Assembly: GCA_902576865.1 (NCBI GenBank)
Contig: CACGWZ010000006.1
Location: forward strand, 1-33,681
DNA: 33,681 bases
From: an uncultured Fidelibacterota bacterium
Lineage (GTDB): Bacteria > Fidelibacterota > Marinisomatia > Marinisomatales > Marinisomataceae
Direction: 5' to 3'
How positions within the stretch are numbered: position 1 is the stretch's first letter; each line of letters begins with the position of its first letter. The notes below the pieces were generated by a model that saw only the letters and a program-made list of their open reading frames with translations, was not told where the DNA came from and did no database searches. Position numbers and translations under genes: made by a program. Of this stretch, positions 25,395 to 33,455 are shown piece by piece.

Positions 25395-25408
25395 GAGTTG
25401 AAGATAAT

Positions 25409-25441
25409 ATAGTTGCCGTACATTTAATGTATGGCAACTAT
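25409..25441 (+). repeat. Fifteen-base-pair hairpin between the paralogous lipoproteins
   Basis: The 15 bases at 25409-25423 (starting ATAGTTGCC) pair with 25427-25441 (ending GGCAACTAT) around the loop TTA, with a single G-T pair. There is no T tract on either side, so it is more likely a transcript-processing or stabilising hairpin, or a protein-binding palindrome, than a normal terminator. Confidence 0.6.
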
Positions 25442-25501
25442 ATCAAAATCAAATCTTTTCCTAACATTCATAAATTAATTTTTTGTATAAAGGAGTATAT
25501 A

Positions 25502-26044
25502 ATGTTTAATAAAAATATAATCTATCTTTCTATAGCTTGTACAATCATGTTATTATTTTCATGTGTTAATTCTTCTTCAAATGAATATTCTGAAGGTGGA
25601 AAATTCTACGGTAGAGGAGGAAATAATACTGAGCTATATGGAGGAAACCCGTTTGTTTATTCTAATGATGGTGAAGTTGAAATTTTGGAAAATTTTTTCA
25701 AAGATTTTGAAGAACTTGATTATGAAGGAATTTCATCTGCTATCTCCGATTCAGTGTGGTTCAGGTCTTTAGACGGTTCCGTAACTTTTTTAACAAATAC
25801 TGAGATTAAAAATCGTTTAGAATCACGTATTTCTCATGAAAGAAAGTTATTTGCAATTTTACCAAATAAAATTAAAAATAGACCAGGCGGAGCAGCTGTA
25901 ACTGTTAGTTCTTATGTTAAAGATAGTTTCAAAGATGGAACTGTTCTTGAACTAGAATTGATGGAACTCTTTTACTTCAATGAAAACTTGAAGATAGCTG
26001 GAGTTGAGCAATGGTCTAGACCAGTAATAAAAGAATCTGAATAA
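25502..26044 (+). CDS. Single-module NTF2-like lipoprotein, paralog of its neighbour
   Basis: A 180-residue lipoprotein with lipobox LFSC (Cys21). I choose ATG 25502 because it has AAGGAG upstream and a proper signal peptide; the in-frame ATG at 25427 would put an unrelated stretch first. Residues 32-174 (GGKFYGRGGN to QWSRP) align along their whole length with the second module of the preceding lipoprotein: compare NPFVYSNDGEVEILENF with RPFVFSNRGEVEKLEAF, then AILPNKIK with AMIPIKIK. This points to tandem duplication followed by divergence. The function is unknown. Confidence 0.75.
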   Translation: MFNKNIIYLSIACTIMLLFSCVNSSSNEYSEGGKFYGRGGNNTELYGGNPFVYSNDGEVEILENFFKDFEELDYEGISSAISDSVWFRSLDGSVTFLTNTEIKNRLESRISHERKLFAILPNKIKNRPGGAAVTVSSYVKDSFKDGTVLELELMELFYFNENLKIAGVEQWSRPVIKESE

Positions 26045-26056
26045 ATCTAAAAAAAA

Positions 26057-26091
26057 CTTTTTGTTGGGCATAATTTTTGCCCAACAAAAAG
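26057..26091. terminator. Strong hairpin between lipoprotein and cyclophilin genes
   Basis: CTTTTTGTTGGGC (26057-26069) and GCCCAACAAAAAG (26079-26091) are a perfect 13-base inverted repeat with a nine-base loop. On the plus strand it lacks a downstream T tract. On the minus strand it is followed by a run of T's (the A run at 26049-26056). It probably ends the lipoprotein transcript, but as a classical terminator it reads better in reverse. Confidence 0.55.
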
Positions 26092-26120
26092 AATTATTGT
26101 CTTAAATTATACTATCTATT

Positions 26121-26735
26121 ATGAAATCTAAATTTTTAGTACTAGCCATAATATTAATATTAATAGGAGTTTTCTATATGAATATGACACCAGAAGAGAG
26201 AGTAGCTGTAATTTCCACCAAGCATGGAAATATGGTTGTTGAATTTTATCCTGATGTTGCACCAATGCATGTCGAAAGTTTTGTTACTTTAGCAGAACAG
26301 GAATACTTTAATGGAACAACGTTTCATAGAGTCATACCTGGTTTTGTCATTCAAGGTGGAGATCCAAATTCAAAATTAGATAATAGATCATTGCACGGAA
26401 CTGGGGGTAGAGCTGGAAAGTTTTTTGGGATTGGAGATGAAAATGACCAAAATACTTGGTTAATTCCTGCTGAATTCAATGATATTCCTCATACCAAAGG
26501 TATTTTATCTATGGCTCGAACTAATGATCCAAATAGTGCATCAAGTCAATTTTTTGTTTGTCATGATAATGCACCTTTCTTGGATAAAAATTATACTGTA
26601 TTTGGTAAGGTTATTGAAGGCTTAGAAGTAATAGATTTAATCGTAAATGCTGAAAAAGACATGAATGACAATCCATTAGAAAAAATTGAAATGACTGTTA
26701 TCATGAAAGATAAAAGCGAAGTAGTAGAAGATTAA
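26121..26735 (+). CDS. Membrane-anchored cyclophilin-type peptidyl-prolyl isomerase
   Basis: A 204-residue cyclophilin (PpiA/PpiB family) that accelerates proline isomerisation in folding proteins. Residues 4-20 form an N-terminal signal anchor, so it acts outside the cytoplasmic membrane. The cyclophilin core shows FHRVIPGFVIQGGDPN (catalytic Arg), HTKGILSMARTNDPNSASSQFF (key residues Met, Ala and Gln-Phe-Phe) and YTVFGKVIEG. An insertion between QGGDPN and the HTKG segment holds GTGGRAGKFFG, as in several bacterial forms. It is followed 19 bases later by the aminotransferase gene. Confidence 0.93.
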   Translation: MKSKFLVLAIILILIGVFYMNMTPEERVAVISTKHGNMVVEFYPDVAPMHVESFVTLAEQEYFNGTTFHRVIPGFVIQGGDPNSKLDNRSLHGTGGRAGKFFGIGDENDQNTWLIPAEFNDIPHTKGILSMARTNDPNSASSQFFVCHDNAPFLDKNYTVFGKVIEGLEVIDLIVNAEKDMNDNPLEKIEMTVIMKDKSEVVED

Positions 26736-26754
26736 TTTTAATTTTGGGGGATAA

Positions 26755-27876
26755 ATGAAATTTAATTCTTTTCAAACACCGGAAAGAAGACTTTTAGGGG
26801 CTGGACCAACCAATTTGTATCCAGAAATATCTAAAGCTTTAATAAAACCAGAGGTAGGACACTTAGATCCAAAATTTGTTGAAATGATGGATGAAGTAAA
26901 ATCTATGCTTAGATATTTATTTCAAACAAAAAATGAATTTACCATAGCTATTTCTGCCCCCGGAAGTGCTGGTATGGAAGCAAGCTTTGTAAATCTTGTT
27001 CAACCAGGAGATAAAGTAATTGTTTGTGTAAACGGCCTTTTTGGTGGAAGAATGGTAGAAAATGTAGAAAGAATTGGGGGAAAAGCAGTTGTAATTGAAG
27101 ACGAATGGGGTACACCAGTTTCTTTAGATAAGCTCGAAGATGCTCTGAAAAGTAATCCAGATACAGAAGTTGTTGCCTTTGTTCATGCCGAAACATCCAC
27201 TGGTGTAAGGAGTGATGCAAAGGAAATTGCAGAAATAGCAAAAAAATATGGTTGTTTGGTTATAGCAGATACAGTTACATCCTTAGTTGGTATTCCAGTT
27301 CTTACTGATGAATGGGGGTTAGATGCTGTCTATTCGGGAAGTCAAAAGTGCCTTTCCAGCGTAGCAGGTTTATCTCCTCTAACATTTTCAGATAAAGCCA
27401 TAAAAAAAATTCAAAGTCGTGACACCAGAATTCAAAGCTGGTTTTTAGATCAGACTTTAGTTCTAGATTATTGGAGTGGAAGTGGCAAGAGAAGTTATCA
27501 TCATACTGCTCCGATTAACTCAATTTTTGCTCTTCATGAGTCATTAAGACTTGCATGCGATGAAACACTTGAAAATCTATGGAAAAGGCACTTAGAGGCA
27601 CATTCTAGATTAAAAAAAGGACTTAATAAACTTTCTTTTGATTTTGTTGTTGAAAAAAAATATCGATTACCTCAAATGAATTCCATTCATATTCCTAGTG
27701 GTTATGATGATATTGAAGTTCGAACAAAACTACTCAATGATTTCAATTTAGAGATAGGAGCAGGTTTAGGAAAATTTGCAGGAAAAATTTGGAGAATTGG
27801 GCTAATGGGTTATAATGCTAGAAATGAAAGCGTTGATTATTGCCTTGAATCTCTGAAAAGTGTTTTAAATAACTAG
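26755..27876 (+). CDS. Class V aminotransferase (alanine/serine-glyoxylate aminotransferase-like)
   Basis: A PLP-dependent, fold-type I aminotransferase of 373 residues. It has the AGT/SPT start LGAGPTNLYPEISKAL, the PLP phosphate loop around SAPGSAGMEAS, HAETSTGVRSD, the cofactor Asp in VIADTVTSL, and the Schiff-base Lys198 in GSQKCLSS. A C-terminal GKIWRIGLMGYNAR carries the substrate-carboxylate Arg. This architecture fits alanine- or serine-glyoxylate aminotransferase, but the related archaeal aspartate and phosphonate-pathway enzymes cannot be excluded. GGGGG before the ATG serves as ribosome-binding site. Its last 12 bases overlap the convergent patatin gene. Confidence 0.9.
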   Translation: MKFNSFQTPERRLLGAGPTNLYPEISKALIKPEVGHLDPKFVEMMDEVKSMLRYLFQTKNEFTIAISAPGSAGMEASFVNLVQPGDKVIVCVNGLFGGRMVENVERIGGKAVVIEDEWGTPVSLDKLEDALKSNPDTEVVAFVHAETSTGVRSDAKEIAEIAKKYGCLVIADTVTSLVGIPVLTDEWGLDAVYSGSQKCLSSVAGLSPLTFSDKAIKKIQSRDTRIQSWFLDQTLVLDYWSGSGKRSYHHTAPINSIFALHESLRLACDETLENLWKRHLEAHSRLKKGLNKLSFDFVVEKKYRLPQMNSIHIPSGYDDIEVRTKLLNDFNLEIGAGLGKFAGKIWRIGLMGYNARNESVDYCLESLKSVLNN

Positions 27877-28662
27877 TTCAGAATTATTATTTAAAATTTC
27901 TTTAGCTGTATCGTAGCCAATATCAATTAATTCATTGGCTTTATGAAAATCCCATCCATAAAACTGGTCTATTGGAGGTTCAATTAAAATATTGGGCTCA
28001 TTATTTTTAAAGCTAAGATGAGTAACATTATTAAGCATGATTTTTGCTGATCTGTCAACAATATCAACTATATTATATTTATCATCACGTTTTTTAGAAT
28101 TTTGAAGGCCATATAGATTAACAGCGATTGTTTGCTCTGAACCCATGTCAATGATTGATTGAAGTGGTACCGGATCAATTAAACCTCCATCAACACAGAG
28201 ATTATCATTTACATAAGTTGGAGTTAGGACTCCGGGAACAGCAATGCTCGCTCTAATAGCATTAATTAAATCTCCACTTTTTGATTCTATTTTTACATTA
28301 TTTACAATATCAGTTGCAACAGTTGTCAGAGGAATATCTAGTTCTTCAAATGTACTTACTGACGTTATTTCTTCAAAAATCTTAATTATCGCATTTCCAT
28401 TCATAATGGACAATTTTGGAAAAATAGGATCAAGCTTAAAAAGTACATCTTTCATAAAGCTTTTACGAGAACGAACTTCTGTTTCAAATGTTTTTAGGTT
28501 TCCAGATGCATAAAGAGCTCCTATAAAAGAACCAATACTGGTTCCTGAAACGTTGCTTATTGGAATGTTTAACTCATCTATAGCATTTAAAACCCCAATA
28601 TGAGCATACCCTCTAGCAGCTCCTCCGCCTAATGCAATTCCAATTTTGTAATTTTTTTTCAT
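27865..28662 (-). CDS. Patatin-like phospholipase (RssA/YchK type)
   Basis: A 265-residue serine lipase-type protein of the compact bacterial patatin class. Motifs in order are the oxyanion loop GGGAARGYAHIGVL (residues 12-25), the nucleophile elbow GTSIGS with Ser42, and the catalytic dyad Asp159 in VDGGLIDPVPL. No signal peptide is present, so it is probably cytosolic or associated with the inner face of the membrane. These proteins hydrolyse phospholipids or other acyl esters; the exact substrate is unknown. It is transcribed alone and diverges from pepF. Confidence 0.93.
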   Translation of the reverse strand: MKKNYKIGIALGGGAARGYAHIGVLNAIDELNIPISNVSGTSIGSFIGALYASGNLKTFETEVRSRKSFMKDVLFKLDPIFPKLSIMNGNAIIKIFEEITSVSTFEELDIPLTTVATDIVNNVKIESKSGDLINAIRASIAVPGVLTPTYVNDNLCVDGGLIDPVPLQSIIDMGSEQTIAVNLYGLQNSKKRDDKYNIVDIVDRSAKIMLNNVTHLSFKNNEPNILIEPPIDQFYGWDFHKANELIDIGYDTAKEILNNNSELVI

Positions 28663-28723
28663 CTATATTTTTATTATACTTGTCTGAAATTATTACCCAA
28701 TAAACAAATAAGGAATATTAACT

Positions 28724-30646
28724 ATGTATTTTAGACTTTTATTTTTTTACATTTTCATCATTATGGCATGTAATACAAACGAATCCCCAGATATTTCTGC
28801 AGAAACATCAAAAAATACTGCAGTTCCATTACGATCAGAGATCGATGATAAATATAAATGGGATATGTCAGCAATTTATGCTACTGAAGAAGCATGGGAA
28901 GAAGACTTAAACTATGTTAAAGAGCTTTACCCAGGTTTAGCAGACTTTAAGGGAAAACTTTTATCATCTCCGGAAGTCCTCTTAGAGGCTATAGAATTAA
29001 GAAATAAGGTTAATCAGACTTTATGGAAGTTATATCATTATGCCTCAAATTCGTCAAATGCTGATGTTAGAAATGAAAAATTTCAAGAAATGGTTCAGAG
29101 AGTAATTAATACATCTGTAAAGATTGGGCAAACTACAGCGTATTTTACTCCAGAGCTTATTGAAGGTGATTATGATACTTTAGAAAACTTTATGTCACAA
29201 AATGAATATTTAAGAACATACGAAAAACAATTCAAAGACTTATTTATTTCAAAACCCCACATTTTATCTGAAAAAGAAGAAAGATTGCTTACCATGGCAG
29301 GTAAAATTACTGGTGTTGCAAATGATGCATATGATATCATGAGAGCAACAGATTTTGTATGGCCAACGTTTGAAGATGAAAATGGAAATAAATTAACCAT
29401 GTCCCAAGGAAGATATGGAAAGTATACTAAATCCACTGATAGAAGAGTAAGAGAAGATATGTATGAGGCCTTGTATGTACCTTTTAAAGGAAATATTAAT
29501 ACAATGTCTGTACTGATGAAGGGTAATGTTGAAGGTCACATTTTTTATGCTGATGCTAGAGGATATGATAGTTCATTAGAGGCTAAATTGAAGGGAGATG
29601 GAATATCAACTGATGTTTATAAAAACTTAGTAAATAGTGTAAATGATAACTTACAACCTTTACATAGATGGGCTGAAATGAAGGCCAAATATCTTGGTGT
29701 AGAAAAAATTAAACCATTTGATACTTATGCACCATTAGCTGATTCAACAGTTGTTTATACTTATGAACAAGCACAAGAAATGATTTTAGAGGCTTTAGAC
29801 CCGCTTCTAAGTTCCAATGAAGGAGAATTAAGAGATTTTACTAAAAAAATGTATAATGAGAACCTCATTGATGTCTTTGAAAGCCAAGGAAAGCAGAGTG
29901 GAGCATATATGTCTTCAACATGGGGTTTACCACCAAGAATTAAGCTTAATTTTTCTGGAACATTAGATGACATTTTTACTCTTGCTCACGAGCTTGGACA
30001 TGCATATCATTCTTATTTAAGTCAGAAAAATCAACCATACGCTACCTACAGATATACCACTTTTAATGCTGAGGCAGCAGCTATTGCAACAGAAGCCTTG
30101 CTTATGGATCATTTACTTGCTAATGCAAAAAATGATGATGAAAAAGCATTTTTGATTCAAAATTATATTCAGAGTATCGGATCTACATATTATAGGCAAA
30201 CTCGCTTTGCAGAATTTGAGCTATTGATTCACGAAGCCGCTGAAAATGGACAAATTCTTACTGAAGATTTCCTTACAGAATCGTTTGGAAAGATGTATAG
30301 TAGATATTGGGGTCCTTTTATGGAAATTACAGAAGAAGAAGCTTATTCTTGGTCTAGAATCCCACATTTTTACTACAATTATTACGTATACACCTACGCT
30401 ACATCTTTTGCAGCAGCTGAAAAAATAGCAGAGAATGTTCGAAACGAAGGTCAACCAGCTATAGACGACTTTATAGCTTTTTTATCCTCCGGAAGTCAAG
30501 ATTATCCTGTAGAATTGCTCAAAATAGCAGGTGCTGATATGACAACGAGCGAGCCATTTGAAGCCGTTTCGAGGAAAATGAACTTCTTAATGGATGAACT
30601 AGAAAAAATTCTAGAAGTAAAATCTTTAAAAGACGTTGAGCTTTAG
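28724..30646 (+). CDS. pepF: Oligoendopeptidase F (M3B), lipoprotein form
   Basis: A zinc metallopeptidase of 640 residues that cleaves short peptides. The catalytic motif is LAHELGHAYHSYL (His422, Glu423, His426), with the third ligand in FNAEAAAIATEALL (Glu). The N-terminal half is the helical M3 lid. Unlike classical cytosolic PepF, it begins with a signal sequence and lipobox (IMAC, Cys16), so it should be anchored outside the cytoplasmic membrane, fitting peptide scavenging together with the secreted DPP IV. The start follows a GGAATATTAACT leader. Its end overlaps the PepSY-type gene by 11 bases. Confidence 0.94.
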   Translation: MYFRLLFFYIFIIMACNTNESPDISAETSKNTAVPLRSEIDDKYKWDMSAIYATEEAWEEDLNYVKELYPGLADFKGKLLSSPEVLLEAIELRNKVNQTLWKLYHYASNSSNADVRNEKFQEMVQRVINTSVKIGQTTAYFTPELIEGDYDTLENFMSQNEYLRTYEKQFKDLFISKPHILSEKEERLLTMAGKITGVANDAYDIMRATDFVWPTFEDENGNKLTMSQGRYGKYTKSTDRRVREDMYEALYVPFKGNINTMSVLMKGNVEGHIFYADARGYDSSLEAKLKGDGISTDVYKNLVNSVNDNLQPLHRWAEMKAKYLGVEKIKPFDTYAPLADSTVVYTYEQAQEMILEALDPLLSSNEGELRDFTKKMYNENLIDVFESQGKQSGAYMSSTWGLPPRIKLNFSGTLDDIFTLAHELGHAYHSYLSQKNQPYATYRYTTFNAEAAAIATEALLMDHLLANAKNDDEKAFLIQNYIQSIGSTYYRQTRFAEFELLIHEAAENGQILTEDFLTESFGKMYSRYWGPFMEITEEEAYSWSRIPHFYYNYYVYTYATSFAAAEKIAENVRNEGQPAIDDFIAFLSSGSQDYPVELLKIAGADMTTSEPFEAVSRKMNFLMDELEKILEVKSLKDVEL

Positions 30647-31139
30647 AAAGAAAATAAGACAGGTTCATTATTGGATATCTCCAATTATAATCGTTCCGAT
30701 TATAATTATAGTTTCTAGCGGTATAATGCTGCAGTTAAAAAAGCAGTCAAATTGGATTCAACCTAATGTGGAAGTAACATCATTAAGTAAGCCAGTTATT
30801 TTACAATCCTATCTTGATGCTGCATCGAATGTAAAAGAAGCCAATATTTCATCCTGGGATGACATTGAAAGAATCGATATTAGACCTAATAAAGGAATTG
30901 CCAAAATTAAGTCTAAAAACAATTGGGAAATCCAAATAGATTTAGAAACCTCTGAAATATATTCTAGCAACTATCGAAGATCTGATATCATTGAATCAAT
31001 TCATGATGGATCATTTTTCAGTGAAATAGTTAAATTTGGGTGGTTTTTACCTTCAGGTATTTTACTTTTGGCCTTAAGTTTGACAGGTATTTATATGTTT
31101 TTTATTCCTATATTAAAAAAAAGAAAAAGAAATAAATGA
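30636..31139 (+). CDS. PepSY-associated transmembrane protein
   Basis: A 167-residue protein from a TTG start that overlaps the pepF end; no better ATG precedes the first helix. It has an N-terminal RKKIRQVHYWISPIIIVPIIIIVSSG helix typical of PepSY_TM proteins (basic residues and His before the helix), an extracytoplasmic PepSY-like domain of about 90 residues, and a second helix near 140-160 ending in a very basic tail. Such proteins often partner with redox enzymes, iron uptake or peptidases. Here it is translationally coupled to pepF upstream and to the UshA-like gene downstream. Confidence 0.75.
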   Translation: MSFRKKIRQVHYWISPIIIVPIIIIVSSGIMLQLKKQSNWIQPNVEVTSLSKPVILQSYLDAASNVKEANISSWDDIERIDIRPNKGIAKIKSKNNWEIQIDLETSEIYSSNYRRSDIIESIHDGSFFSEIVKFGWFLPSGILLLALSLTGIYMFFIPILKKRKRNK

Positions 31140-32245
31140 AAAAATTAATATATCTATTATTCTTTGCAATTATTTTTGGTCAAGATGCATCAAAAGAAAA
31201 CATTCAGAATATTTCTATTGTTTCAACAACTAATGTCTATTCTGAATTTTATGACTGCGGATGTCCTAAAAATCCTCTTGGAGGTTTGGCCAGAAAAACA
31301 TTTTTCTTAAAAAATATGATGCCTGGGAGAGATTCATTTTTAATTGATGCTGGAAATGCTCTTTTCGATAGTAATCAAATAAACCCTGACAATTTATCTA
31401 TTGAAAACAAAAGATTTAAAGCTAGAAATTTTGTTAAAACCTTAGAATTTTTAGGACAAGATGTTGTAAATATAGGCTCCAATGATTTTAAAGGTGGAGT
31501 TGACTTTTTAATTAATATTACTGAAAGTTCTTCGGTTAATTTCATTTCCGCTAATCTCTATGATAAATCTTCTAATGAACTACTATTTAAACCTTATCAT
31601 ATTCTTGAAAAAGATGGATTAAAAATAGCTTTTATAGGCTTGAGTCAATCAGCAAGATCAAATTCCATTATAAATAAGAATTTTATTGAAGAAGGAAATA
31701 GATACATTTCTGAAATAAAACCATCAGTTGATATTATTGTTATGTTAGTAAATGTATTTGATGAAAATTTAATTGATTTATCTAAATCATTTAATAATGC
31801 GGATTATATTTTTTTGAGTGGTTCAAAGAGCAGGACGGAACCAAGATCAAAACAATCAGATGCTGGAGCTCTAGTATATGGTGGGGGTATTCAAGGGAAG
31901 CATTTAAGTATATTAGATATTCGAATAAAAGCACCAAATAAAGCCATAATTGATGTTTCTGCGCCATTTAATCGTCTCCAGGAGATAGACTATCGTCTAA
32001 ACCGATTACAAGCCAAAGATCCTTCAATTAGGTTGGAAGAGTTATATGCAAATCAACCAAATGTCCTCTCATTAATTGAAAAATATCAAAAAGAGGCAAC
32101 TGAACTTGGTATATCTCTAGCAGGACATCAAAATAGAAGTACTTTTTTTAGTGTTCCTCTTTCTCCGACGATACCAGATGATAAAGATGTTGCTGCATTC
32201 ATTCAAGATATAGCTGATAAAGCAGATTTTTCCCTCAAAAACTAA
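31136..32245 (+). CDS. Secreted UshA-like protein with a degenerate metallophosphatase site
   Basis: A 369-residue exported protein (signal peptide MKKLIYLLFFAIIFGQ). The fold resembles 5'-nucleotidase/UshA metallophosphatases, but the metal motifs are changed. The usual HTND is STTN, the GD box is replaced by LIDAGNALF, and GNHE is GSND. Between them is a distinctive DCGCPKNPLGGLARK segment with Cys41 and Cys43. From memory, a UshA-like group with this Cys-rich segment includes selenoproteins, and this member has Cys. It may therefore be a redox or metal-binding protein rather than a nucleotidase. It starts inside the PepSY gene's stop (ATGA). No C-terminal nucleotide-specificity domain is evident. 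Confidence 0.7.
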   Translation: MKKLIYLLFFAIIFGQDASKENIQNISIVSTTNVYSEFYDCGCPKNPLGGLARKTFFLKNMMPGRDSFLIDAGNALFDSNQINPDNLSIENKRFKARNFVKTLEFLGQDVVNIGSNDFKGGVDFLINITESSSVNFISANLYDKSSNELLFKPYHILEKDGLKIAFIGLSQSARSNSIINKNFIEEGNRYISEIKPSVDIIVMLVNVFDENLIDLSKSFNNADYIFLSGSKSRTEPRSKQSDAGALVYGGGIQGKHLSILDIRIKAPNKAIIDVSAPFNRLQEIDYRLNRLQAKDPSIRLEELYANQPNVLSLIEKYQKEATELGISLAGHQNRSTFFSVPLSPTIPDDKDVAAFIQDIADKADFSLKN

Positions 32246-32298
32246 CTTTATTATTTTTCTTTTTTATAACTTAAAATTGTTTTATTATGATATATTAT

Positions 32299-32371
32299 GC
32301 GAGTGTAGCTCAGCTGGTAGAGCACAACCTTGCCAAGGTTGGGGTCGCGCGTTCGAATCGCGTCACTCGCT
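32299..32371 (+). tRNA. tRNA-Gly (anticodon GCC)
   Basis: A 73-base cloverleaf: acceptor GCGAGTG/CACTCGC, D-arm GCTC...GAGC, anticodon stem CAACC/GGTTG with loop TTGCCAA (anticodon GCC), and T-arm GCGCG-TTCGAAT-CGCGT with G-T closure. The discriminator is U73, typical of glycine. CCA is not encoded. An integrase remnant directly abuts the 3' end. Confidence 0.96.
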
Positions 32372-32853
32372 CAATTCTTTGTCCATTCAAAGAATGCATC
32401 AATAATTCTTCTGTGAACTTCCATTGAGCTGCTCTTTAATTCTTTAGTTCTTAGCGCATAATACCATGCTAGAATTTTAATATCTATATGTTTAATCATA
32501 ATACCTGCTCCATATCTTTCAGATAATGTGGTATTAAATTTGTTAAGATGATAAATCGTTAATTTTTTCGAACTGTGTTTCAATAACTTATTTTTTGACG
32601 ATTTAAAATCAATATAAGTTTCAATAGCAGTTTTTAGGTTCATTTCTTTTTTACCGCCTTCTTTAGCCTTAAACATTCTATCTAATTCTTTTTTTTGTTT
32701 TTTGCAATCATCCCATGAAAGGGTAGGGCCAAGCTTTCCAATAGTAATATTGTAATACCTTTTTTTATTCTTTAATGGATCAAATGCATATGTAGAATAC
32801 ATAACATATCCATCTTCTTTACCATTTCTTTTACGTTTATATATACTACTCAT
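32371..32853 (-). pseudogene. Truncated tyrosine recombinase (integrase N-terminal part)
   Basis: The 160-residue frame begins MSSIYKRKRNGKEDGYVMYS, a typical arm-type DNA-binding domain of phage-like integrases with a three-stranded sheet (YYNITIGKLG). The SAM-like core-binding domain follows (LKTAIETYIDFKSSK, HLNKFNTTLSERYG, RRIIDAFFEW). The frame then stops at TGA exactly at the tRNA-Gly 3' end, before any catalytic domain: the R...HxxR...Y residues are absent, and about 200 residues are missing. It is therefore probably the fossil of an element that integrated at this tRNA. Alternatively it is one half of an integrase split by its own integration. It points toward the tRNA, the usual int orientation at an att site. 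Confidence 0.8.
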
Positions 32854-32999
32854 AATTAAAAATTATACTTAATTTAACGTTAATATAAACAATATAATAA
32901 TATAACACACATTAATTATACACACTTTGTTAATAACTTTTTAAAGCTATAAATATGTTAACTTACAGTAATTTAATGTTTTGTTAAAAACTTTTTTTT

Positions 33000-33455
33000 A
33001 TGCAAGAAAAAATTGAAATAATTAGTAATAATCGTAAAGCTTTTCATAGCTATACTATAATTGATAAATACGAATCTGGTATGATTCTTTTAGGAAGCGA
33101 AGTCAAAAGTTTGAGGGAAAAAAAACTAAACTTAAAAGATAGTTTTGTTTCACTAAAAAAGAATCGTTTTTACTTAGTAAATGCTCATATCAGCCCCTAT
33201 TCACATACTGGAATTAAAGGTCATGAACCGAAGAGGGATAGAGAGTTACTTCTTCATAAAAAAGAAATAATTAAGTTAAAGAATGTTGTTGCTCAGAAAG
33301 GTCTTACTATTGTACCTTTAAAAGCATACTTTAAGAGAGGAATTGCAAAAATTGAATTTGCTACTGCTCGAGGAAAAAAAATGTATCAGAAAAAAGAATC
33401 TCTAAAAATAAAAGATCTCGATAGAGAGGCAAAAAGAGAAATGAGGGAAAGATAA
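33000..33455 (+). CDS. smpB: SsrA-binding protein SmpB
   Basis: The tmRNA partner in trans-translation: it binds the tRNA-like part of SsrA and brings it to stalled ribosomes. The 151-residue protein shows [30 protein letters not shown]-type sequence (diagnostic GSEVKSLR), an OB-fold core with [30 protein letters not shown], and a basic C-terminal tail ending [10 protein letters not shown]. The ATG at 33000 follows a T-rich leader without an obvious ribosome-binding site. tyrS begins at its stop codon. No ssrA gene is visible in the window. Confidence 0.97.
   Translation: MQEKIEIISNNRKAFHSYTIIDKYESGMILLGSEVKSLREKKLNLKDSFVSLKKNRFYLVNAHISPYSHTGIKGHEPKRDRELLLHKKEIIKLKNVVAQKGLTIVPLKAYFKRGIAKIEFATARGKKMYQKKESLKIKDLDREAKREMRER

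Noticed and set aside
31136-32245. Selenocysteine insertion in the UshA-like protein
   Set aside because: The relevant positions are Cys codons and there is no in-frame TGA in the CGC segment.
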